Shown here: piece after piece, positions 11,792 to 22,526 of the stretch
Numbering within the stretch: the first letter of the stretch is position 1
How the letters are laid out: each line of letters starts with the position of its first letter
NCBI GenBank assembly: GCA_043228905.1
Contig: JBHGNT010000018.1
Location: forward strand, 6,820,001-6,884,000
DNA length: 64,000 bases
Origin: Azolla caroliniana
Lineage: Eukaryota; Polypodiophyta
Reading direction: 5' to 3'
Position numbers and translations under genes: made by a program
Notes under the pieces: generated by a model
Seen by the model: the letters and a program-made list of their open reading frames with translations, nothing else
Database searches by the model: none
Told to the model about the DNA's origin: nothing

Positions 11792-12078
11792 TGTAAAGAA
11801 ATGAGGAGCAAGAGTGGTTGAGATGCAGCGGAAGGACTGTGTGTGTGTGTGTACGTAAGGCAAAACACAGAGAGAGAGAGAGAGCTTAAGATAGAGATAA
11901 AAGATTGTATGTTACATTAACCAAAATACTTCCAACAGTAACTAAGTTACAAGGGGTTGGTTTAAATACCAACTAAGCTAGGGTAAGTGCCCTTTCTACT
12001 ATTTACAAAACTAGTCTGTTATGTCCATGAGCTACTGTGAAACCTATTACTATGGGAAGTTGAGTTCAACTCTCAAAA
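11792..12078 (-). repeat. 5' LTR of element A2 (287 bp)
   Basis: Same length and layout as 3178-3464. Its outer end reads TTTTGAG instead of TGTTGAG on the minus strand, a one-base change in the terminal dinucleotide. It abuts the CTACC duplication at 12,079-12,083. Confidence 0.88.
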
Positions 12079-14516
12079 CTACCCGATGAGACAGAAGAGC
12101 AAAGTGTTTAGACACTTCCAAAGGTTCAAAAACGAAGTCAAAAAAGACACGGGTCGGTACATACGTTGCCTCCAATCGGATGGAGGCAAAAAATATTTCT
12201 CGGATGAGAGTACGACATATCTCTGAAAGGAAAGAATACGACGAGAATTCTCGGGCTGACACACACCTCAACAAAATGGAGTAGCTGAACGAAAGAATCG
12301 GCACATAGTAGAGGTGGCAAGGGCCATGATGAATGAGAAGAACATGTTGAAATCGTACTACGCAGAAGTGGCTAGCACAATTGTCTACCTCATGAATAGG
12401 TGTACAACCTCAGGGGTACACGATGTCACCCCTCATGAGAAGTTTTTTGAAAAGAAGCCTAATCTATCACATGTTTGGATATTCGGCTCAATTGCCTATG
12501 TGCATATTCCCGACGAGATATGACAAAAGCTCGACCCAAAGTCACAGAAATGTATCCTCGTAGGGTACTCGCTCGAACAGAAGGGATACAAGTGCTACAG
12601 CCCATGTACATGAAAAGCTCGAGTGAGCGAGACATTGTTTTCGACGAATTGGCATCTTGGTATGATCTAGAGACGACTCTGATTTCTACTCCAATCAACC
12701 CGGAATCGGCTGAACGAGAGATTGAAGCCAAATTTCGACTCGGACACATGTTCGAAGAAAGTCCGATTACGACAATGCTTAGTGGGCCACAAGCGCCCCC
12801 GAGCAACCAAAGCACATCTCGGCCTAGTTCGAAATCGAATCAACTCACTCTCTCGATAGTGGGTTCGAAGGCCTCGACATCCGGACAAATGCGGCGAAGA
12901 AAGCCTTAGTATCTGCGAACGAGAAGCTATGCCGGTCTACTCGTGAAAAGAACCCTGTAAGCCGATTCGGCTACGATGAGTACATGGCGTATCATTACGC
13001 TTTTATGATGAAGGTAATGACAACACGGGAACCGGAAACATTTTCCGAAGCTACCAAGGACCCGCGATGGGTCGAAGTGATGAATGAGGTGATGCAGACC
13101 CTACGCAAAAACAAGACATGGGATCTCGTTCCCCATTCTACACACAAGAAAGCGATCGGTTGTAGATGGATATATAAGGTAAAATACAACACCGACGGCT
13201 CGGTAAATCGCTACAAGGCACAACTCATACCTAAGGGATACGCTCAAACACACGGAGTCAATTACGAGGAGACCTTTGCCCCGGTGGCAAAAATGACGAC
13301 TGTTCGGACAGTTATTGCTCTCGCGACTGCAAAAGGGTGGCACCTCCATCGGATGGACGTAAAGAACGCCTTCCTAAAAGGAGATTTAGACGAGGAGGTC
13401 TTCATGGTTCAACCACCCAGTTTCGAATCGATGAAACACTCAATAGAAGTCTGTCGACTCAAGAAGCCTTTATATGGCCTCAAGTAAAAACTGTGTGCTT
13501 GGCACTCGAAGATCACTCAATATCTTCACCAAATCAGCTTCCGAATGTCGAAATCGGACAACTCCTCATACATCCAAAACGAGTCGAACAACCCGATTGT
13601 CATCATCCTGTATGTGGATGATCTGGTCATCAGAGGAAAGGATCTCACCGAGATTAATAAGGTAAAATCGCTCCTATCCGACATATTTGAAATGAAAGAT
13701 ATGCACGAGCTCCATTACTTCCTCAGTATCGAAGTAATTCGGACACCAGTCAGGATATTGATCACACAACGGCATTACGTTCTCAACTTACTCTACAAGT
13801 TCGGAATAATCGAGTGCAAACCTGCGTCTACCCCTCTCGACCGTAATCTCAAGCTCGATATCGACTCCAGCACAACCGAGTGTGAGCCGACTCAATATCG
13901 ACAACTGATCGGAAGCCTAATCTATCTAACCATCACACAACCCGACCTCAGCTATTCAATTGGCCTACTAAGCCAATTCATGCAGAACCCACAAAATGAT
14001 CATCTCGATTGCGCTAAGAGGATACTTCGGTATGTTAGTACGACGATGGATTACGACATCATGTATAAGTCGAATACACTTATTCGACTCGAAGGGTACA
14101 CAAACGCGCACTGGGCAGGCTATAAGGCTGGTAGACGTTCAACCTCCGGATTCGTTTTCTCCCTTGGCAGTGGAGCAATCTTCCATAAGAAGCAGCTGAC
14201 AATCGCATTGTCAAGCATAGAGGCCGAATAAAAGGGCGCTGCAATCGCCGCATGTGAAGCCATATTGCTCAAGCACATACTGAAGGATCTGGGCGTACCC
14301 ATCAGGCATCCGATTCGCCTATACTACGACAACATGAGCAGTATCTACCTAGCTCGCAACCTTGTGTTCCACGCAGGGACTAAGCACATCGAAGTGCACT
14401 ACCACTTCATCCATGAGCGCGTTCCGGTGGGAGATGTCGATTTACATATCAACACGAATCTTCAGGTTGTTGACATCTTCACGAAAGCCATGGGTATCGG
14501 CAAGCTGCGATAGTTC
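12079..14516 (+). pseudogene. Element A polyprotein, second half (integrase end, RT, RNase H)
   Basis: It continues the integrase reading of 1653-3172 after removal of A2 (YPMRQKSKVFRHFQRF). The integrase end carries QQNGVAERKNR near 12,280. The reverse transcriptase starts near 12,984: MDVKNAFLKGDL near 13,356, YGLK then a TAA stop at 13,485-13,487, and LYVDDLVI near 13,608. RNase H follows (GYTNAHWAG near 14,095), a stop replaces the Tyr codon of EAEY at 14,229-14,231, and the frame ends near 14,513. From 12,984 onward it stays in one frame with only nonsense changes; upstream of that there are stops and shifts. Confidence 0.88.
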
Positions 14517-14780
14517 GCGACGAACCTCGATCCCCGACCAGCCGAACTTGAGGGGGAGTACAGGAGTAGTCGACACCGAACATTAACCGATCACTTGATT
14601 GAAGCTGACTAGAGGAGTCAAAACGATGATAGTCATGCATGGAGTGATCGAAAGCCGAAAACCGATTTAGTAGAATAGAAGTATTTCAAAGATCAAAAAC
14701 CAATTCAGCAGAATCGAAGTATTTCAAAGACCAAAACGTAACAACTTTTCGTCATCTGGAAGTTGGTGTTCGACGGGGTG

Positions 14781-15044
14781 TGTTGAGAATCGAACTCAAC
14801 TTCCCATAGGAATGGTGTTCACACTAGGCAGTGGATAACTTACTAGGACATTTCTGTAATTAGTAGAAAGGGCATTTACCCTAGACTAGTTGGTATTTAA
14901 ACCAACCTTTTGTAACTGAGTAAACGTTGGATATAATATACAGTTTCTTGTATAGAACTCTCTCTGTCTCTCTCATTCTCTCGTCTCACGTGCACATACA
15001 CACAGATCCCTTCTGTTGCACAGAATCACACTCGATTCTTTACA
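14781..15044 (+). repeat. 3' LTR of element A (264 bp)
   Basis: Starts TGTTGAGAATCG and ends CGATTCTTTACA, followed by the AAACA target duplication at 15,045-15,049. The region 14,517-14,780 before it is non-coding internal sequence that includes the purine-rich GAGGGGGAG at about 14,551. Confidence 0.9.
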
Positions 15045-15231
15045 AAACATGATATTTGGGTGACAAACGAAAGAGTTATGATCATTCCTTTTAGATTGTT
15101 TTTGGGTGGTCCGTTTTTTCTCTTTTTTACTTTTCTCCATGTCTCTTGCTTTTAGTTTGACTTCTCCTTAAGATCTTGGTTCGTGTTCTTGCCCTCCAAA
15201 TGTAAATGCTCCATACCTTATATTATTCTAA
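15045..15231 (-). other. Non-coding stretch between element A and the LINE
   Basis: AT-rich sequence with no convincing reading frame. It should be the continuation of the putative LTR at 755-1349 once element A is removed, or the 3' untranslated part of the LINE. The sequence does not decide between these. Confidence 0.35.
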
Positions 15232-15482
15232 TATTCAATGGCTTGAATTCTAAAAACACTTTCACACATAGCATCACTTGAAAGCTCTAAGAGATCTTCC
15301 TCATCCCATCTTTTGAACCATTTTTTGATGTCCACTACCTAACCAGATGACAAAAATTTGTTCTTATGATTCATTTGTTGTTTACATCCATCCAACATTC
15401 GAAGCAAGATGTCGTAATATATGGTTTGGCATATTCTTGACTTTTTTAATGGATCTATATACTCTTTGTAGCACCAATATCT
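15232..15482 (-). pseudogene. LINE C-terminal fragment
   Basis: The minus strand reads VLQRVYRSIKKVKNMPNHILRHLA and then, in another frame, DIKKWFKRWDEEDLLEL. This continues the LINE C-terminal region after removal of the solo LTR at 15,483. No later conserved domain was recognised. Confidence 0.65.
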
Positions 15483-16073
15483 TGTTAGGAAACAGGTCCC
15501 TCCGGATGGGAAGTGTGAACCGGATGACAAGTACCCGGCTACGGAAGACCCGGTGAGAACCGGATGAGGTGTGCCCGGCAAGCGCCGGATGATGCAGGCC
15601 CGGTGAGGAGTGCTCACCGGATGAAGGGACATATTTGTAAATATGTTTCTGAGAGTCCATCGGGATATATTTGTAAATAGCCGAAAAGTCATATTATTAT
15701 AAATATGACTTAGGGAAAACTTAGTGTAAGTGGTTGTCATTCTTGTTGGTTCAAGACTAGAGAGCTCGTAACAGTGTACAGAGAGAGAGAGAGAGAGGAA
15801 GAGGTTGTTGCCTCTGTTGTAACCGCCGTCTGTGGCGAAGATAGCAAGCTCGAGGTCGTGGCCTCGGTGCTTTCTTATTTGTACATTCTGACATAGTGAT
15901 AGTTTGCGGTCTGTGGGCTGCTGTGGTTTTTTCCCGAGTTTGGGTTTTTCACGTTAACATCATGTGTACTCTTCTCTTCATTGTGTCGTGCATTCATTCC
16001 CCATTTTCTGTGTTTTGATTCTAAGCTCGGTTGTGGCCGAGCGTTGTTCATCGGGAGCGTGTAGTTCCTGTCA
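15483..16073 (+). repeat. Solo LTR of the Tork-like copia family
   Basis: Starts TGTTAGGAAACAGG and ends TTCCTGTCA, flanked by a perfect TATCT duplication (15,478-15,482 and 16,074-16,078). It shares the U3 repeat words (ACCCGGCTACGG), the TATA region (TATAAATATGACTTAGGG) and the end CTCGGTTGTGGCCGAGCG with the LTRs of elements C, F and H. Confidence 0.93.
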
Positions 16074-16479
16074 TATCTCTATAGGTTGAACACCTATTTC
16101 CAAGTGCATAACTTGATAGAAGGTGGTGGATTTTACTCCCAATTGTCTCCTTAAAAAGATCTTTTGAATATCCTCAATCTCATTCCATGCACGAAGAGAG
16201 ATTGTGCCTCCCCACACTTCTACTCCATAAGGAAAACTTGTGTTACCATGACATTAAATAGCATTAGTTTCACTTCCCATCCATGAGTATAATAACTTCT
16301 CCAACCTGCATAAAGTCTAGACTCAAATCATACTCTCCATTTATTTGTGGTAGGTACATCGATACCAAGATACTTAAACCTTTGTACAAATTGTACATGT
16401 TCTTCCTTGTATGTAAGCATCAAATATTCGTGAGGTTGGATGGTTCACACTACCATCATTTTTGTTTTATCCATATTTA
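16074..16479 (-). pseudogene. LINE post-RT fragment
   Basis: After the solo LTR at 16,480-17,186 is removed, the frame continues as SGLTVNMDKTKMM then FKYLGI, the usual segment just after the RT catalytic loop in LINEs, with stops. It ends at the TATCT duplication. Confidence 0.8.
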
Positions 16480-17186
16480 TGTTAGGATTTTGTCCCTCCT
16501 AATGGGAGAAGTCAGTAGTGAAATGGGAGAAGTCGGCAGTTGACTTCAGGATGGTCAATTGGATCGACCAACGGGTCGATTTGGTGGTCAACCATTTGAA
16601 GGAAAGGGGGAGTCGACTGTGATAGTCGTAGTTGACTGTATTGGATAAATGATCCAAGTGAAACACTAGGTTGACTAATCGGGCCAGTTGGATGTTTGAA
16701 GGACAAGTCGACAATGGGAGTGGACTGGTTGGATTGACTAGACTGTCAACTTGTGGGTCGGACAGTCCAGTTGACCAGTCGACCAATTAAATATTATTAT
16801 AATAATAAATAATAACATATTTCCTTCTATAAATATGTTGAGTTAGGGCAAAACTTGTTGTAACGGTAGAAGGTGTAGGGCAGAATATATAGCAACACAA
16901 TGTGACAGAGAGAGTGTGTGAGGCGAGAGAGAGCGTGTGTGGCGGCACAATTTAGTGGAACTTGCCAAAACCCTAAGGGGTGAATACCCTGATCATCAGA
17001 GTCTTTGTACTTTGTTCCTTTTTTTCTTGTATCTCTATTCTATATTGAAATTTGTTGCCTTGTGGTTTTTCCCTATTTAGGGTTTTCATGTAAAATGTGT
17101 GTATTGTGTATTGTGTATTTTGGTGTTTTCTGTTTTTTACTTATTTCACATATCTTTCTCGTCCATCTATGGTCCTAATCTCAACA
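16480..17186 (+). repeat. Solo LTR, copia type, 707 bp
   Basis: Starts TGTTAGGATT and ends TCTCAACA, flanked by ATTTA (16,475-16,479 and 17,187-17,191). It has a TATAAATATG box near 16,831 and the segment TGGTTTTTCCC shared with Tork-like LTRs here. The U3 has imperfect GGTCGA/GTCGAC-rich repeats. Confidence 0.9.
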
Positions 17187-17999
17187 ATTTACAGTTAGTC
17201 CACTACTTTAGCAAAATGCTTCTAATGCTCCAAGTATACGTTGCATACCATCAACATCATATGAAAAGATAACCTTGTAGTTCGCATATAAATGCAACTA
17301 AACTTGTTGCATTAGTTTTGGGGCATCTAATCCTTCTTCTCCTGCAACCCTATTAACCACTTCTTCCAATTTATGTATGCATAAACCAAAGAGTGTTGGT
17401 GATAATGGACTTCCTTGCTTAACCTCCATGTTACTTAAAAAGTGTTGTGAGAAACCATTCTCAATTTTCACTTGGCATTTAACTTGCTCATATAATCGTG
17501 CAATAGCAACTTGATACTCTAGTGGCATGCCAATTTCCCCCATTCTATTCCAAAGCTCTCTGCATGGTATTATATCAAATGTTTTTCTAAAATCAACAAA
17601 GCAATAATAGAGTGTCTTTCATTGTAGTCGACTTTCTTTCATAATTACCCTTAATGTAACAAGATGATCTACTGTGGAGTGCTTTGGTCTAAAACCTGCT
17701 TGGCCAAGTGCTCATTTGTTTTGACTTTCAGCCCATGCACTTACTGCTTGCTCCATGATAGTGCTATACAAATTAGCAATAATGGAACTCCCCATGATTG
17801 TATGATAATTTGATACTTTATTTTTATCTATTGCTTTAAAAAATGCCTTAATCTAGTTCATGAGCTAATCATTCGATAAACCTTGTTTAATAGCTTAATA
17901 TATGATGGACATGATCTAAGGACGAGTACTTGACATTGTCCATTTTAAGAGCTCACTTGTAATGGGAGTTACATCGACTTCTTTCCCATTAGCCATCTT
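17187..17999 (-). pseudogene. LINE reverse transcriptase fragment with damaged active site
   Basis: The minus strand shows YYCFVDFRKTFD near 17,600. The open frame 17,543-17,298 contains VKQGSPLSPTLFGLCIHKLEE, the RT motif before the catalytic loop. Where the YADD box is expected, the sequence reads YANY followed by KVIFSYD, so the catalytic Asp pair is lost. It ends at the ATTTA duplication of the next solo LTR. Confidence 0.86.
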
Positions 18000-18004
18000 C
18001 TTTG

Positions 18005-18855
18005 TGTCGAATACAGGTTCATAACATAGTTCCTAATATTCGCATACGTCCAATTTACTGGACGTACGCGAACGTTTGCAAACGTATGCATATGATACGC
18101 GATATTCGTTTGGCTTCCTTTTTTCTTTGACTTTTTTTGGGTTTTTTTAATTTTTGATATTCATAATTCTTTGTGAATAGATTATAGAAGTGACGTCTCA
18201 CACACACACTCTCTCTCACACACACACGAGAACTGACAGATCTTCTCTCTCTACAAAATCTAGATATCTAATATACATATTACACACTCCCTCACACAGA
18301 CAAAACCCATAGCTCCTCTCTGTCTCTGTCTCTCTCTCTTTCTCACACACACACACTATGTACACCATATACACCATATGTATATATCTATGTACCACAT
18401 ATGGATTTCAATCATACTTGGAGCCTTTTAACGTATGAGTATGATACGAATATTGGCGTTTGAGTATGACACGAATGTCCCGTATGGCTAGAACTATGGT
18501 TCATAATGGAAGTATTCACACTGTCCCATTGGACAAACTAGGTTTAGGCCATATTTGTAAATATTGGGAAGGGTAGTTGCACTAGGTCAGTTAGTATTTA
18601 AACTGACCTTTGTAACCTAGTTAAATGTTGTTGATGTTGTTGTTGCCATTGTAACTCTCTGAGATAATAATACAATTACTTCTGTGCCTCTCGGTTTCTC
18701 TCTCTCTCTCTCATACATTCTCTCTCTTTGATCTTGATCTTTGTGAAGTTGTCTCTGGTTCTAATATGTTAAATCAACTCCTTCATCTTCGACTTGGTGT
18801 TCTTCATCTCATGATGTTGTTCTTGTTTCCACAACTGACAGCCTTCCCTACAACA
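18005..18855 (+). repeat. Solo LTR carrying a MITE
   Basis: Starts TGTCGAATACAGG and ends CCCTACAACA, flanked by CTTTG (18,000-18,004 and 18,856-18,860). Without the MITE and its duplicated target it is about 369 bp. It belongs to a family not otherwise seen in the window and has a CT tract near 18,693-18,710. Confidence 0.85.
18025..18498. mobile_element. hAT-like MITE (474 bp) inside a solo LTR
   Basis: It is flanked by a perfect 8-bp duplication GTTCATAA (18,017-18,024 and 18,499-18,506). The termini are inverted: CATAGTTC at the left matches GAACTATG at the right, and similarity extends to GCATACG/CGTATGG. There is no coding capacity. The 8-bp duplication fits hAT-type transposition. CT/CA tracts lie at 18,199-18,230 and 18,318-18,356. 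Confidence 0.85.
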
Positions 18856-18860
18856 CTTTG

Positions 18861-19573
18861 TTCCCTTATTCCTTTATAAAATCACCTTTGATATCTTCCT
18901 TTCTACCATTGAGTTGTCTCCATGCTAGGCTTGGTTGGAGCTTAAACAACCTTTTTTCTTTCTTTCTTGCATTTAGAAGCATTGCCTTTTCTTTCTCCTC
19001 ACTACCTTCTTATACTGGCGTCGTACCATGACCCATTCACTTTCCCCTTTCGCAAACTTATATAGTTTGAGATATATCTTACATTCCTCATCAAACCAAG
19101 AATTACATGGGAAAGTAGAACTTTTATGTCCACCAGCACAATTTTGAAAGTGTTGATATCCTACCTCAAGGTTGACATCTTTCAAGTGTTTCTGATTTTC
19201 TTTAACATCATTACCTAAAGAGAGTGTTGACAAATGGTTCTCAACTTCTTTTGCATATATCATAGCTTTATTGTAACAAGGTCAAATGATGTATCTTCTT
19301 TCCTCTTTCACTTTACCACATTTGTTGATAGAGTGTAAGAGTGTAAGGTCCAAGTACAAGGGCTTATGGTTCGAGTCCGAGGATAGAGCAATGATCTTAT
19401 ATGTATTCACCATGGATAGATCACATACATGCCTTCAAAAATACATAATCTACTACACTTCATCCACTTGGGGTAGTAAACATGTGAGTACATTTGTCAA
19501 AGGAAAAACATTTATACCATTCAAGACAATCAAATTTGTGCAATCAAGCATATGCATAAGAATTCGTCCATAA
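18861..19573 (-). pseudogene. LINE endonuclease end and linker fragment
   Basis: The clearest frame is 19,263-18,973 with CNSWFDEECK and a Lys/Arg-rich tail (KKVVRRKKRQ), typical of the region between endonuclease and reverse transcriptase in plant LINEs. The part above 19,263 reads through remnants of the endonuclease C-terminus. Confidence 0.78.
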
Positions 19574-20280
19574 TGTTGGGAGACAGGTCCCTCCGGATGG
19601 TGTAGACCCGGTGAGAACTGGATGAGGAGTACCCGGTTACGGAGAGCCGGATGGGGAGTACCCGGCTGCGGAGAGCCGGATGGTGCAGACCCGGTGAGAA
19701 CCGGATGAGGTGTACCCGGCTACGAAGAGTCGGATGGTGCAGACCCAGTGAGAACCGGATGAGGAGTACCCGGCTACGGAGAGCCGGATGGTGCAGACCC
19801 GGTGAGGAGTGCTCACCGGTTGAAGAGACATATTCGTAAATATGTTTCTGAGAGTCCATCGAGGCTATATTTGTAAATAGTCGAAAAGTCATATTAGTAT
19901 AAATATGACTTAGGGCAAACCTTTTGATGTAGTTGTTGTCATTTCTTGTTGGTGCAAGAAAAGAGAGAGAGCGTAACTATGTACAGAGAGAGAGAGAGAG
20001 AGAGAAAGAGGTCGTTGCCTCTGTTGTAACCGCCGTCTGTGGCGAGGATCATGAGCACGAGGTTGTTGCCTCTGTGAACTAACTGTTGTACATTCTAACA
20101 TAGTGATAATTTGCAGCCTGTGGGCTGCCGTGGTTTTTCCCCTTAGATTGGGTTTTCCACGTAAACATCCTGTGTACACTTCTCTTCACTGTGTCGTACA
20201 TTTATTTCCCGTTTTCTGTGCATGATTCTAAGCTCGGTTGTGGCCGAGCGTTGCGTATAGGGAGCGTGTTGTTCCTGACA
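19574..20280 (+). repeat. 5' LTR of element C (707 bp)
   Basis: Starts TGTTGGGAGACAGG and ends GTTCCTGACA. U3 contains three to four imperfect copies of a 54-bp unit (words GAGTACCCGGCTACGG and GCCGGATGGTGCAGACC). A TATA segment TATAAATATGACTTAGGG is near 19,898, and an AG tract near 19,985. Confidence 0.92.
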
Positions 20281-20282
20281 AG

Positions 20283-20294
20283 TGGTATCAGAGC
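20283..20294 (+). promoter_or_regulatory. Primer-binding site of element C
   Basis: TGGTATCAGAGC, two bases after the 5' LTR; initiator-Met tRNA type. Confidence 0.9.
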
Positions 20295-20309
20295 GAAACG
20301 ACACAGAAA

Positions 20310-22044
20310 ATGGACAAATCGTTTGGCGTCATGTTCAAGCTCACCGGCTCCAACTATTCAGTGTGGAAGTCGAAGATGAGGGACATGCTCGTGGTTAAAG
20401 ACCTCTGGCTGCCGGTTCAGTTTGGGGACAAGAGACCGGACAAAATCGACGTCGCGATATGGGAGGTGATGCACATGAAGACAACGGCGTACATACGGTG
20501 CTTCATCGACATGAGCCTATACAACAACTTAAATGAAGAGAGCAAGGCTCATGAGCTCTAGGAGAAGATCGGCATAATGTTTCAAAACAAAAATGTTGTT
20601 AATCAGGTTTCGGTATTCCGGAAGCTAGTAAGACTCCGGTACCAAGATGGCTCCAGCATGGCGGAGCACATGAATGCCTTCTAGGGGCTGATCCACTAGG
20701 CAACTTCATTGGAAGTACCTCTCGCCGATGAGGTACTAGCGTTACTCCTACTCGGTTCCCTCCCGGATAGCTGGGAGACGTTGGTTGTCACTTTGGGCAA
20801 CGCCGGGTCGGAAGGAAAGCGGTTATCCCTAGCAAGAGTAAAGTCGAGCTTGCTAGATGAGGAGGCGCGTCTGAAAGATAAAGATACGAGCTCCGACTCC
20901 AAAGCGCTCCTTACCGAATCGGAACGCGGAAGACAAAGAAACCGTAGTCCCTAGAACCGGGAGAAGTCGGGGACACGGTCAAAGTCAAGGGGGAGGCCCA
21001 CTTGCTTCTATTGCGGCAAGTCGGGACACTTCCAGAAGAACTTTCGGCATTTCCGAAAGGACAAGGAAACCGACGGTACCGATTCGAAGCGGATACCGAA
21101 CCGGAACGGTAAAGACCGGAGGGGGCCGGACCGGAAGGGGACGACGGCAATCGCAGCAAGTGAAGAAGAGTTGATGCTCATCACCGAGGAGAGTGAGATA
21201 AACCTTGCCGGCGATGAGATGACTTGGGTGGTCAACTCCGGAGCGTCGTTCCACCTTACCCCGGACCGGAAATGCTTCTCATCCTACTCAGCCGGTGATC
21301 ACGGCTGTGTCCGGATGGGGAATGAAGGTACATGCCGAATTGTCGGCATAGGAGACATGTGGCTGACAACACCAACCGGATGCAAGTTGCTGCTGAAGGA
21401 TGTCTGACACGTTCCGACGGTTCGTCTGAACCTGATATCAGCCGGTCGGCTAGATGATGAAGGTTACACGGGTAGCATCCGGAACGGTGTCAGGAAGTTC
21501 AGCAAAGGGAGCCTGATTGTGGCTAGGGCCCGGAAGGTAAACACACTGTACCTGATGAATCCCCGGTTATGTCCGGAAGAAGTGAACCTGGCATCTGACA
21601 CTGCCGGTGAGCTGTGGCACAAGAGACTGCAGGCTATCCGGTAAGCAAAGCCCGAAGACAAAAGCAGAGAAGGCGGATATGATGAAGATTCCATATGCCT
21701 CAGCCATCGGGAGCTTGATGTACGCAATGGTGTGTACCCGACCGGATATAGGATACGCAGTCGGAGTGGTGAGCCGGTTTATGAGCAATCCCGGCAAGGA
21801 GCACTGGAACGCGGTCAAATGGATACTCCGGTATTTGAAGGGCACTTCAAATATATGTCTCCGATTCGGCTCCGGAAAACCTCAACTTGACGGTTTCACC
21901 GATTCGGACATGTCGGCTGATGTGGATACCAGCCGGTCTACATCCAGGTATGTAATGACATATGCAGGGGGAGCTGTCTCGTGGCAGTCGAGTCTGCAGA
22001 AGACGGTTGCATTGTCAACCACGGAGGCGGAGTACATGGCGGAG
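20310..22044 (+). pseudogene. Element C Gag-Pol remnant (gag-protease fused to RNase H)
   Basis: Starts at ATG 20,310 (MDKSFGVMFKLTGSNYSVW). Gag has stops near 20,560, 20,683 and 20,697. The zinc knuckle is CFYCGKSGHFQKNF, with Phe replacing the last Cys. In the protease the motif reads VNSGAS, so the catalytic Asp is Asn. After ELWHKRL near 21,630 the sequence jumps to the end of the RT (SGKQSPKTKAEKADMM) and continues in another frame as RNase H (DGFTDSDMSAD, STTEAEYMA) to 22,044. The integrase and the RT core are deleted. Confidence 0.9.
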
Positions 22045-22345
22045 TAATTGTGTACAGAGAGAGAGAGAGAAAGAGGTCGTTGCCTCTGTTGTAACCGCCG
22101 TTTGTGGCGAGGATCGTGAGCGTGAGGTTGTTGCCTCCGTGAACTCACTGTTGTACATTCTAACATAGTGATAGTTTGCAGCCTGTGGGCTGCCGTGGTT
22201 TTTCCCCTTAGTTTGGGTTTTCCACGTAAACATCCTGTGTACACTTCTCTTCACTGTGTCGTGCATTTATTTCCCGTTTTCTGTGCATGATTCTAAGCTC
22301 GGTTGTGGCCGAGCGTTGCGTATAGGGAGCGTGTTGTTCCTGACA
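22045..22345 (+). repeat. 3' LTR remnant of element C (second half only)
   Basis: It corresponds to the part of the 5' LTR from about 19,975 on. The RNase H end, polypurine tract and U3 are deleted. It ends TTCCTGACA before the CATAA duplication. Confidence 0.9.
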
Positions 22346-22526
22346 CATAATTTGTCACAATGCAATCCTTTGAGTCACATAATAGACAAGGATCAAATAT
22401 CTCCATATTTTGGTATTTTCCAACTCTAACATTAAAGTCTCCCATAATCAATACTTTACCAAGCTTCTAAAAAACATGTCTTCATATAAATCCGAGAAAG
22501 GATCATCATGTTCCAACCCAAATCTA
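22346..22526 (-). pseudogene. LINE endonuclease middle fragment (GDFN motif)
   Basis: The minus strand contains HDDPFSDLYEDMF, then (after a frameshift) IMGDFNVRVG, the conserved GDFN motif of the endonuclease/exonuclease/phosphatase fold. It joins in frame to 33,226 when C2 is removed and to 19,573 when C is removed. Confidence 0.86.

Larger units (their letters stand above)
3178..12078 (-). mobile_element. Ty1/copia element A2, same family as A, inserted in inverted orientation
   Basis: It is bounded by the direct repeat CTACC (3173-3177 and 12,079-12,083), and removing it restores the integrase reading of element A. The LTRs are both 287 bp (3178-3464 and 11,792-12,078). The primer-binding site at 11,780-11,791 (minus strand TGGTATCAAAGC) abuts the 5' LTR and fits the initiator-Met tRNA type. 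The internal region lies at 3465-3519 and 7411-11,779, interrupted by element B. Confidence 0.9.
1350..15044 (+). mobile_element. Ty1/copia element A, outermost of a three-level nest
   Basis: A degenerate copia element is bounded by the direct repeat AAACA at 1345-1349 and 15,045-15,049. Its LTRs start TGTTGAGAAT; the 3' copy ends TTCTTTACA. The coding part is split in the integrase domain by element A2 (3178-12,078). The copia order gag, protease, integrase, reverse transcriptase, RNase H can be followed across the insertion. The LTR end, the primer-binding site and the first gag codons are deleted, and there are many stops and frameshifts, so the copy is dead. Confidence 0.88.
19574..22345 (+). 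mobile_element. Tork-like copia element C, large internal deletions
   Basis: It is flanked by a perfect CATAA duplication (19,569-19,573 and 22,346-22,350). It has a full 5' LTR, primer-binding site, gag, protease and pre-integrase start, then a deletion to the RT end/RNase H, then a second deletion into the middle of the 3' LTR. It is about 2.8 kb instead of about 5.5 kb. Confidence 0.9.
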
